From assembly GCA_033720735.1 (NCBI GenBank), contig JAWWBX010000312.1, forward strand, positions 1 to 5,296: DNA of 5,296 nucleotides. The letters run 5' to 3'. Each line of letters begins with the position of its first letter. Positions within the stretch are counted from its first letter, which is position 1. Shown piece after piece: positions 1 to 5,296 of this stretch. The stretch is from B8-G4 sp033720735. Its GTDB lineage: Bacteria; Bacteroidota; Bacteroidia; Chitinophagales; Saprospiraceae. The translations under genes and the position numbers were made by a program. Below the pieces are notes generated by a model. That model saw nothing but the letters and a program-made list of their open reading frames with translations. It was not told the DNA's origin and did no database searches.

Positions 1-525
1 ATTACCATTGCCCCGGGCCTCGATTACCTGGAGCGGGCCTATGACACGGCCAAATACGGGGCATTTTCTGAGCATCCGTTCATCGATATCGTCATCCCGA
101 CGCTGACCGATCCGACGCTGGCGCCGCCCGGCAAACACATCATGTCGTGTTTTGTACAATACGCCCCGTACCACCTGCGTGAGGGAGCAGAAGACTGGCC
201 AAATCAGCGAGAGGCATTTGGCGACGCGGTGGTCAACAAGATCGAAGAATACGCCCCGGGGTTCAAGGACTCAATCCTGTTCCGGCAGGTGCTGACCCCG
301 TGGGATATCGAGCAGAAGATCGGGCTCTCTGAAGGCAATATTTTTCAAGGCGAGCTGTCACTTGAACAACTTCTTTTCCAACGACCGGTAGCGGGATATG
401 CTGACTACCGGACACCGATCCACGGCTTGTTCCTCTGTGGATCCGGTACGCACCCGGGCGGTGGAATCATCGGATCGGGCGGTGAACTGGCAGCAAAGAC
501 CATTCTCAAACAAGCGAAACCATGA
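1..525 (+). CDS. Phytoene-desaturase-like FAD-dependent oxidoreductase (PYROXD2-type), C-terminal part, 5'-truncated by window edge
   Basis: The reading frame is open from base 1, so the start codon lies left of the window and 174 residues remain. The Met codon at 142 is internal: the 47 codons before it are clearly part of the same domain. Two stretches are diagnostic. The segment around fragment residues 32-46 (IPTLTDPTLAPPGKH) is typical of PYROXD2-like amine-oxidase-fold flavoproteins. Fragment residues 143-155 (LFLCGSGTHPGGG) form the C-terminal FAD-contacting motif. Family members are FAD enzymes of roughly 500-550 residues related to carotenoid desaturases, so about two thirds of the protein is missing, including the Rossmann dinucleotide-binding N-terminus. 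The physiological substrate is unknown for most bacterial members, and carotenoid or lipid oxidation is only an inference. The stop codon overlaps the start of the next, paralogous gene by 4 nt (ATGA), indicating one operon with coupled translation. After the GGG motif it reads IIGSGGELAA, whereas GAPG-N-AA is what I recall as usual for the family. Confidence 0.9.
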   Translation: MTIAPGLDYLERAYDTAKYGAFSEHPFIDIVIPTLTDPTLAPPGKHIMSCFVQYAPYHLREGAEDWPNQREAFGDAVVNKIEEYAPGFKDSILFRQVLTPWDIEQKIGLSEGNIFQGELSLEQLLFQRPVAGYADYRTPIHGLFLCGSGTHPGGGIIGSGGELAAKTILKQAKP

Positions 526-2033
526 GTTGGGATGTGATCGTGATCGGTGGTGGGCACAATGGGCTGACAGCGGCAACAGCTCTGGCGATCAAAGGCAGAA
601 AGGTGCTCCTGCTCGAGGCGCGCGACAGCCTTGGCGGATTGGCTGAAGAGGTCACCTTCCATGAAGGGCACCGTGCAAGCGTTCTGCATGACACCTCTTC
701 GGTGAGCCTTGCCGTTGTTCAGAAACTGGGGCTGGCACAGCATGGCCTGCAGATCGATGACCTGCCTGCACCGATCGCCTTGCTCGGCTCTGAAGGCAGG
801 GCAATCGTGATCCATCCGGCAGATGTCCGGGCCACAGTGGCCTCTATTGCCCGCTATTCGGAAAAGGACGCCAGGGCCTATCTGGATTTCCACGCATTTC
901 TCGAAAAGATCAAACCATTTGTGACCGGGCTCATGCATGCTGCGCCTCCCGATATCACAGATCCCGGTCTCAGAGGACTCCGCCAGCTGGGCCGCAAGGC
1001 ATGGCAACTTAGACGGCTGGGCAATGCCACAATGCTCCGGTTTCTGCGGGAAGCCCCGATGTGTGTCGCGGATGTGATGCAGGAACAGTTCGAGACCGGT
1101 TTTCTGCAGACCGGGCTCTGCGCTCCCGCTGTTTACGGCAATTTTACCGGGCCCTGGTCCGCCGGTACGATGCTCAACCTGCTCATCCACGCATGTACAC
1201 CCAAAGTTGCGGTGGCAGGCGGGGCAGATGCGCTGGTGAAGGCATTGCAATCAGCTGCTAGTGCAGCCGGCGTGTCGATCCGGACGAACGCTGCTGTAGA
1301 GAGGATTGTGATCACGCATGAGCAGGTGAGCGGTGTAGTAGTGGATGGCAAGGAAATACCGGCACCGGTCATTGCGGCATCCTGCGCGCCCCGGGAGACA
1401 GTTCTCAATCTGATCCATCCGAGGTATCTCCCACGCAGCGTAGAGCAGGATATCCTGCACTTCAGATGCAGGGGCGTGACCGCCAAGCTGCACCTGGCAC
1501 TCGACAGGCCGGCAGCATTCAGCGGACTTGATCCCGATATCCGCCACATACGCATCGCGAGCGATGCCATTGACGACATGGAGCGCGCATTCGATGCGGT
1601 GAAGTATCGCACGTATTCAACAGCACCCATCCTGGATGTGTATATCAATGGACCGGACCGCAACACCCTCTCGATCATGGTGCATTTCGTCCCATATGAA
1701 CCTGACGGTGGCTGGAATGCGCAATCCAGATCCCGGTTGGTGCGCAACATTGTGCATGTGCTTGCGCATTACCATCCAGACATTGAGAAATACATCATTG
1801 GAAATGAGCTACTTACACCCCGCGACCTTGAGCGTCGATACAGATTGCCGGGTGGTAATATCTGGCATGGAGAGTACGCGATCGACCAGTTGATCACCCG
1901 GCCGGCGCCGGCCTTCATGCAGTACACGACGCCATTGAAAGGCCTTTATCTGTGTGGTAGTGGATCGCATCCTGGCGGTGGACTCACATGTCTGCCCGGG
2001 TATCTGGGAGTACAGAGATTGCTGGAAGGGTAG
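522..2033 (+). CDS. Phytoene-desaturase-like NAD(P)/FAD-dependent oxidoreductase (PYROXD2-type), complete, 503 aa
   Basis: This is a complete flavoprotein of the amine-oxidase/phytoene-desaturase fold. Residues 4-39 carry the FAD-binding beta-alpha-beta unit: the glycine motif GGGHNG at 9-14, acidic E32 ending the second strand, and a GG pair at 38-39. Residues 210-345 resemble the PYROXD2 mid-region: GPWSAGT, then a glycine-rich turn near 233, a second Rossmann-like strand (VSIRTNAAVERI at 251-262), and FRCRGVTAKLHLALDR at 314-329. Residues 475-487 (LYLCGSGSHPGGG) form the C-terminal FAD motif. Length is normal for the family. It lies 4 nt inside the preceding paralogue (ATGA), so expression is probably coupled to that gene. 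No Shine-Dalgarno motif precedes the ATG (it reads gcgaaacc). The start is supported because MSWDVIVIGGG places the FAD motif right at the N-terminus. Compared with the upstream copy it lacks most of the DPTLAPPGKH segment, having only PDRNT there (about residues 378-382), which suggests an altered substrate site. It could be a desaturase, isomerase or other oxidase; the substrate is unknown. Confidence 0.93.
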   Translation: MSWDVIVIGGGHNGLTAATALAIKGRKVLLLEARDSLGGLAEEVTFHEGHRASVLHDTSSVSLAVVQKLGLAQHGLQIDDLPAPIALLGSEGRAIVIHPADVRATVASIARYSEKDARAYLDFHAFLEKIKPFVTGLMHAAPPDITDPGLRGLRQLGRKAWQLRRLGNATMLRFLREAPMCVADVMQEQFETGFLQTGLCAPAVYGNFTGPWSAGTMLNLLIHACTPKVAVAGGADALVKALQSAASAAGVSIRTNAAVERIVITHEQVSGVVVDGKEIPAPVIAASCAPRETVLNLIHPRYLPRSVEQDILHFRCRGVTAKLHLALDRPAAFSGLDPDIRHIRIASDAIDDMERAFDAVKYRTYSTAPILDVYINGPDRNTLSIMVHFVPYEPDGGWNAQSRSRLVRNIVHVLAHYHPDIEKYIIGNELLTPRDLERRYRLPGGNIWHGEYAIDQLITRPAPAFMQYTTPLKGLYLCGSGSHPGGGLTCLPGYLGVQRLLEG

Positions 2034-2040
2034 GGGTTGC

Positions 2041-2925
2041 TCAGCCCTTGCGCATGGCCCCCGGCGGCTTGCCAAACCTGGCCTTGAAGCACTTTCCGAA
2101 GTTGACAGGATCCTGGAAGCCCACCTGCCCGGCAATATCAGTGACCGCGTCCCCCGACGATTGCAGCAGTCGCGCAGCATGTTCCATTTTGATCTGCAAC
2201 GCGTATTGGTACGGAGAAATGCCGTATACGATCTTGAACTGCCGTGACATATGATAGACGCTCATGCCGGCTGCGGACGCAATCTTTTGCAACGTGAACG
2301 GCTGCCCCAGGTGCCCATGAATGAAGTCACGTGCCAGCTCGACACGCCTGAGTGCTTCCAATCGCGTGCTGAGTTTGCGACCAGGAATGCGCACCACCCG
2401 CTGCCACCGATCTCGTTGGGAGTCGAACATGTGCTCTGCCAGCACGTAGAAGTAATCAGGGTCCCCGATCTCCTGATGCGGGTGGGACCACAATTTCGTG
2501 ACAAATTGCCCAAGAGGGTCGGCATGGAGTGGCGTGATCCGCTCTGTAAACCACGGCAGTGGGACGTCCTGCAGGGATCCTGTTCTGAGCCCGTCATGTC
2601 GGCCCATCCAGTAAGCAAACACTTCTCTGAGCAGATCGTGCGAAACGAAAATGCTGATCGCATCGGCGTACTGATCAAAATGCAGCTCGCTGATCAGCCT
2701 CTCTTTCGGATTGATGATGCAGTAATGCCCGGCGGGGATATGATACGCCCGCTGTGGAGTATAGTAGAACTCCGGGAGATTCAGTGCGACTTTGACAGAC
2801 AGCAGGGTGTCCTTGCCTTCGTACTCGAAATCCTTCAGATGTGAGCGAAAAATGCGGTTGTCGAATACACCGTCAAAATCCTCGAAATAAGAGGCAGAGT
2901 TGAGTTGAACGATCGGAATGGACAT
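2041..2925 (-). CDS. AraC-family helix-turn-helix transcriptional regulator, 294 aa
   Basis: This is a cytoplasmic DNA-binding regulator. The C-terminal ~100 residues (about 193-293) are a full AraC/XylS DNA-binding domain with two helix-turn-helix units. The first recognition unit is near 212-231 (LQKIASAAGMSVYHMSRQFK). The second is near 261-280 (VTDIAGQVGF then VNFGKCFK), followed by the closing FGKPPGAMRK. This matches the AraC signature, including the conserved G-F and F-K-x-x-F-G positions. Residues 1-180 form an N-terminal sensor domain that I cannot assign to a specific ligand. The PAGHYCIINP stretch at 64-73 looks like a cupin-type strand, as in many AraC sensors. The start at 2925 gives the normal family length; no Shine-Dalgarno is visible upstream (gccggcacc). 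It converges on the flavoprotein operon with only 7 bp between stop codons, and lies downstream of the beta-propeller gene on the same strand across an 80-bp gap. Targets are unknown; the oxidoreductase genes or its own promoter are plausible candidates. Confidence 0.95.
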   Translation of the reverse strand: MSIPIVQLNSASYFEDFDGVFDNRIFRSHLKDFEYEGKDTLLSVKVALNLPEFYYTPQRAYHIPAGHYCIINPKERLISELHFDQYADAISIFVSHDLLREVFAYWMGRHDGLRTGSLQDVPLPWFTERITPLHADPLGQFVTKLWSHPHQEIGDPDYFYVLAEHMFDSQRDRWQRVVRIPGRKLSTRLEALRRVELARDFIHGHLGQPFTLQKIASAAGMSVYHMSRQFKIVYGISPYQYALQIKMEHAARLLQSSGDAVTDIAGQVGFQDPVNFGKCFKARFGKPPGAMRKG

Positions 2926-3005
2926 GGTGCCGGCTGGTACGCACTATATCAACGTCCACATGGCGTGCTTTGCCTGTCGTGCAAACGGCAGATCGAGACA
3001 ACGTA
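2926..3005 (-). other. Intergenic gap upstream of the araC-type gene; probable site of its promoter
   Basis: This 80-bp non-coding stretch separates the stop of the propeller gene from the start of the regulator, both on the minus strand. It contains a short inverted repeat, TTTGC-N7-GCAAA (2969-2973 and 2981-2985), and a direct repeat CGTGC (2964-2968 and 2978-2982). A minus-strand TATAGT resembling a -10 box lies at 2943-2948, 17 nt upstream of the start codon, but I see no good -35 partner and no clear Bacteroidota-type TAnnTTTG box. No hairpin followed by a T-run is present, so no intrinsic terminator for the propeller gene is evident and read-through into the regulator is possible. The short repeats could be an autoregulatory operator, but repeats of this length also arise by chance. 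Confidence 0.3.
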
Positions 3006-3260
3006 CTATTCCGTGACGATCAGTTTGCGGGTCAGGACAGGACGTTTATCCGAGTAGATCTGTAAAAAATAGGTAGCCGAGGACAGTGTGGCCAGTGGAC
3101 CTGCCAGATCGATCCTGCAAGTACCTGCATCCAGGTGCCAGGCTGGTGCGCGGTAGACGACGCGACCGCGGATGTCCACGATCTCAAACCGCGCGGAGAC
3201 CGCTTCTTCGGTCGTGATCGATAGCACGCCCTGATCATGAAGCGGATTGGGAATGACTTC
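3006..3260 (-). other. T9SS type A C-terminal sorting domain (region of the propeller CDS)
   Basis: The last ~85 residues form a compact beta-sandwich-like tail with the ordered hallmarks of the Por/T9SS type A domain. These are an opening PNP turn after a short beta strand (AEVIPNP), a central I-x-D-x-x-G-R-x-V strand pair, a G-T-x-x-I-D-L strand, a TYFLQI strand in the usual Y-x-x-x-I position, and a final R-K-L-I-V strand ending two residues before the stop. In known T9SS cargo this domain directs translocation across the outer membrane and is usually cleaved off. The assignment is by pattern and was not checked with a profile search. Confidence 0.8.
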
Positions 3261-5296
3261 AGCGTCGAAGTGAAAGGGTAGGGGGTTGATCGCTGCACTC
3301 ACCTCGCTGTTCTCGAGATCGCGTTCGAAAATACCACGGCCGTGCGTGACGGCTCGCAGCATTCTGGCTGACGGCGCGATCGAAAGATCCGTCACCAGGA
3401 TTGCCCGTGGCAGCCCTTCCATCCAGGGACGCCAGGTGGCACCGCCGTTATCAGAATAGTAAATACCAACGTCATTACCTACATAGATATCGGTCGTCAC
3501 CAGCGGATCGAGCGCGATGGTATTGGTGGGAACGTCAGGCAGTCCCGAATCCTGCTCATACCAGCTCATCCCGCCATCATCGGATCTGAACACATGCGCA
3601 CTCCCAAATCCGGAGACCGCCGCATAGAGAATGTCGGTGTTGTCAGGATCAATAGCGACCTCTTTGATCAGCCGCCTGGGCAATCCCGCGTCAGCCGCCA
3701 CCCATGAAATACCACCATCGACACTCTTGAATACGCCTGAGTTGGGAAGACCTGGAGCAAAGGGATTGGAAGCTGTGCTCGCATAAATCACTGCAGGATC
3801 ATGCGGGTCCACTGCGAGGTGAATGACCGGGTTTGAGCCGTCGATGACATCGAGTGATCGTCTTGTCCAGTTGTCCCCGCGGTCGGTGGAGCGGTACAGA
3901 TGTTGACCAGCCGCGTAGATCGTGGAAGGAGCTGATGGCGCCAACACATACGGCGCATTGAAGGTCACCGACTCGCCCTGTTGCAGGGGCGGGGAAATCA
4001 CCGTCAGGGTATCAGCCAGCAGGTCCAGGCGGGCAATCACCAGTCCCTGGGCTGATCCGTACATGACGTTGTTGTCAGTAGGATCGATATAGGCCGACAT
4101 GCCATCACCACCGATCACGCGCCACCAGGTATCCTTCGCCCTTCTGATATAGGACGCATTGTCCTGGGTGCCTCCGATAAACAAGATCGGATCAGTCGCA
4201 GAGCTGCCTGCCTGGGCATAGAACTGTGTGGTGTGCAACCCGCCGTTACGGCTCTCATAAGTGAGGCCGCCGTCCTCGGACACAAACACGCCACCGTCGG
4301 TTGCCAGATAGACATGATCCGGGTGCAACGGATGGTAGTAAGCCGCATGAATATCGCCGTGCACATAGTCGGCGGGCCCGTCCGGGCCGCTGTTGGGGAG
4401 CAGCCCAAACGTCCAGAGCCTCCAGTCTGATACCTGGTCGACAGTTTCACCGCCATCAGTGGAGCGCCAGCTGTCGACACCCACGTACATGAGTTGTTGC
4501 GGGTCTTCGGGATGCACTGCCACATCATGTGAAAACCAACCTTGCCACCGCGCCACATTGGTATTGTTGATACGCTGCCAGTTGCTCCCGCGATCCGTCG
4601 ATTTGAACAGGCCAAGTGACGTGGTCGAATCCTGAAAGGACGTGCTCCAATGTTGAACCGAGGCAAACATGACATCAGGGTCGGACGGACTCGCAGCCAG
4701 CATGGCTTTTCCCGAGTAGGCCGCCGGCAGTCCGTTGGTCACTTTCTGAAACGACGTGCCGTGATCAACAGACACGAAGATCCCTGACGGGATGGTGTTG
4801 TTGTTAAAATTGAGATCCCCAAAGGTGACAAAGATCTTGTGTGGATCGCCGGGCAAAATCTCCACATCCATCGCCATCGGCATCGAGACGATCAGTTCCC
4901 AGTTGATGCCTCCATCTGAAGTGCGCATCAGACCACCGGTAGTGGCAGCATACACCAGATTGCTGTCGAGCGGGTCAATGGCGAGATCCTGCACGCCTTT
5001 GAGGTCATCCAGGGCCCAGTTCAGAACGTGGGTCCAGCTGGCGCCTCCGTCAGTGGTCTTGAAGATGCCCAAGCCGTAGAATCCGCGTGTGACGCGGGAA
5101 ACAATACCAGGTTCAGTATTGTCAAATGAACCATATACTTCGCCCGTTCCGATAAACATGGTTTGAGGGTTTTCCTGATTGATCACGATGCAACTGACTG
5201 CCTGAACCGGAAAGCCCGTTTCTACTTCCTGCCATGCACCCGGGCCTTCACCTGCGGTTTCTGTCATCCACAGGCCACCGCTGGCAGAACCGGCAA
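3006..5296 (-). CDS. Large secreted Asp-box (BNR/VPS10-like) beta-propeller protein with C-terminal T9SS sorting domain, 5'-truncated by window edge
   Basis: The frame stays open to the right edge, giving 762 residues plus stop. The Met at 5267 is not the real start: the codons before it read AGSASGGLW, the usual lead-in to a first propeller blade, and no signal peptide follows the Met. Numbering from that Met, Asp-box motifs (S/T-x-D-x-G-x-x-W/F/Y) occur near 71-78, 116-123, 166-173, 223-230, 269-276 (degenerate), 330-337, 460-467, 515-522, 562-569 and 605-612 (N for D). Between 332 and 462 there is none. That stretch has the family hallmarks GGTQDN (365-370) and GGDG (386-389), preceded by HGDIHA (303-308). 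THGRGIF (641-647) closes the propeller. The length suits two propellers, as in VPS10/GH74-like folds. Residues ~668-753 (PNP at 673-675, VDIRGRVVY, SSATYFLQI, RKLIV) look like a T9SS type A sorting domain. The protein is therefore probably exported through the outer membrane and released or surface-anchored. Adhesion, peptidase-associated or glycan-related roles are possible; none is demonstrated. Confidence 0.92.
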   Translation of the reverse strand, partial: AGSASGGLWMTETAGEGPGAWQEVETGFPVQAVSCIVINQENPQTMFIGTGEVYGSFDNTEPGIVSRVTRGFYGLGIFKTTDGGASWTHVLNWALDDLKGVQDLAIDPLDSNLVYAATTGGLMRTSDGGINWELIVSMPMAMDVEILPGDPHKIFVTFGDLNFNNNTIPSGIFVSVDHGTSFQKVTNGLPAAYSGKAMLAASPSDPDVMFASVQHWSTSFQDSTTSLGLFKSTDRGSNWQRINNTNVARWQGWFSHDVAVHPEDPQQLMYVGVDSWRSTDGGETVDQVSDWRLWTFGLLPNSGPDGPADYVHGDIHAAYYHPLHPDHVYLATDGGVFVSEDGGLTYESRNGGLHTTQFYAQAGSSATDPILFIGGTQDNASYIRRAKDTWWRVIGGDGMSAYIDPTDNNVMYGSAQGLVIARLDLLADTLTVISPPLQQGESVTFNAPYVLAPSAPSTIYAAGQHLYRSTDRGDNWTRRSLDVIDGSNPVIHLAVDPHDPAVIYASTASNPFAPGLPNSGVFKSVDGGISWVAADAGLPRRLIKEVAIDPDNTDILYAAVSGFGSAHVFRSDDGGMSWYEQDSGLPDVPTNTIALDPLVTTDIYVGNDVGIYYSDNGGATWRPWMEGLPRAILVTDLSIAPSARMLRAVTHGRGIFERDLENSEVSAAINPLPFHFDAEVIPNPLHDQGVLSITTEEAVSARFEIVDIRGRVVYRAPAWHLDAGTCRIDLAGPLATLSSATYFLQIYSDKRPVLTRKLIVTE
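4983..5296 (-). other. N-terminal first blades of the propeller domain, continuing past the window edge
   Basis: The edge sequence SGGLW followed by MTETAGEGPGAW appears to be a degenerate, lengthened first Asp box: the Asp is replaced and the turn is longer than in the other boxes. It is followed by a blade strand reading MFIGTGE (residues 37-43 counted from Met 5267), the typical iYvGTGE motif of these propellers. This supports a reading frame that runs through Met 5267, with the true start and signal peptide to the right of the window. Confidence 0.6.

Noticed and set aside
405..1250. Long minus-strand open frame (281 codons) across the two flavoprotein genes
   Set aside because: It is fully antisense to well-supported coding sequence, its translation is rich in Cys, His and Arg with no recognisable domain, and it is explained by G+C-biased codon use on the real strand.
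1133..1750. Minus-strand open frame of 205 codons inside the complete flavoprotein gene
   Set aside because: It is antisense to conserved flavoprotein motifs and shows no protein family features.
2026..2049. Possible bidirectional terminator hairpin at the convergent stop codons
   Set aside because: The stem is only 4-5 bp with a 9-14 nt loop, and neither strand has a following T-run.
2251..2844. Plus-strand open frame of 197 codons opposite the AraC regulator
   Set aside because: It is a shadow of the regulator, whose sequence has clear family conservation. The translation has no domain-like pattern.
2971..2990. Hairpin TGCCTGT/ACGGCA as a terminator of the propeller gene
   Set aside because: It has a six-pair stem with a bulge and is followed by mixed sequence, not a T-run, on both strands.
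4115..4675. Minus-strand open frame of 186 codons within the propeller gene in another frame
   Set aside because: The propeller frame carries regularly spaced Asp boxes throughout this stretch; the alternative frame is low in structure and rich in Arg, Pro and Thr.
3006..5296. Sialidase or GH74 glycosidase assignment for the propeller protein
   Set aside because: Asp boxes mark the fold, not the activity, and I could not identify the catalytic residues of either enzyme family, so only a structural description is given.

Overview
The window reads as ordinary, gene-dense bacterial chromosome of mid-50s G+C (by eye). It holds four protein genes and almost no non-coding DNA. The best taxonomic clue is the C-terminus of the large minus-strand gene, which looks like a type IX secretion (T9SS) type A sorting domain. 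T9SS is known from Bacteroidota and relatives in the FCB group. Neither of the two start codons visible here has a Shine-Dalgarno motif, which fits that group. The G+C is higher than in classical Bacteroidia, so a lineage such as Rhodothermota, Balneolota or a related FCB clade is plausible. That is inference; no rRNA or marker gene is present.

Layout: (1) 1-525, plus strand, the last 174 codons of a phytoene-desaturase-like (PYROXD2-type) flavoprotein whose start lies left of the window. (2) 522-2033, plus strand, a complete 503-residue paralogue of it, joined by an ATGA stop/start overlap. (3) 2041-2925, minus strand, a 294-residue AraC-family regulator that converges on the flavoprotein pair with 7 bp between stop codons. 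(4) An 80-bp gap. (5) 3006 to the right edge, minus strand, a large exported Asp-box (BNR/VPS10-like) beta-propeller protein with a T9SS sorting domain, whose start lies right of the window.

The two flavoproteins are almost certainly co-translated and probably act on the same or successive isoprenoid- or lipid-like substrates, but nothing here identifies the substrate. The AraC regulator may control the oxidoreductase operon, itself, or unlinked genes; the sequence does not decide. The propeller protein is probably a surface or secreted protein with no evident functional tie to the others.

No RNA genes, mobile elements, CRISPR arrays or convincing intrinsic terminators were seen. I found no strong evidence of a new biological system. 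The most distinctive point is the divergent tandem oxidoreductase pair, in which the second copy lacks a segment that the first retains.
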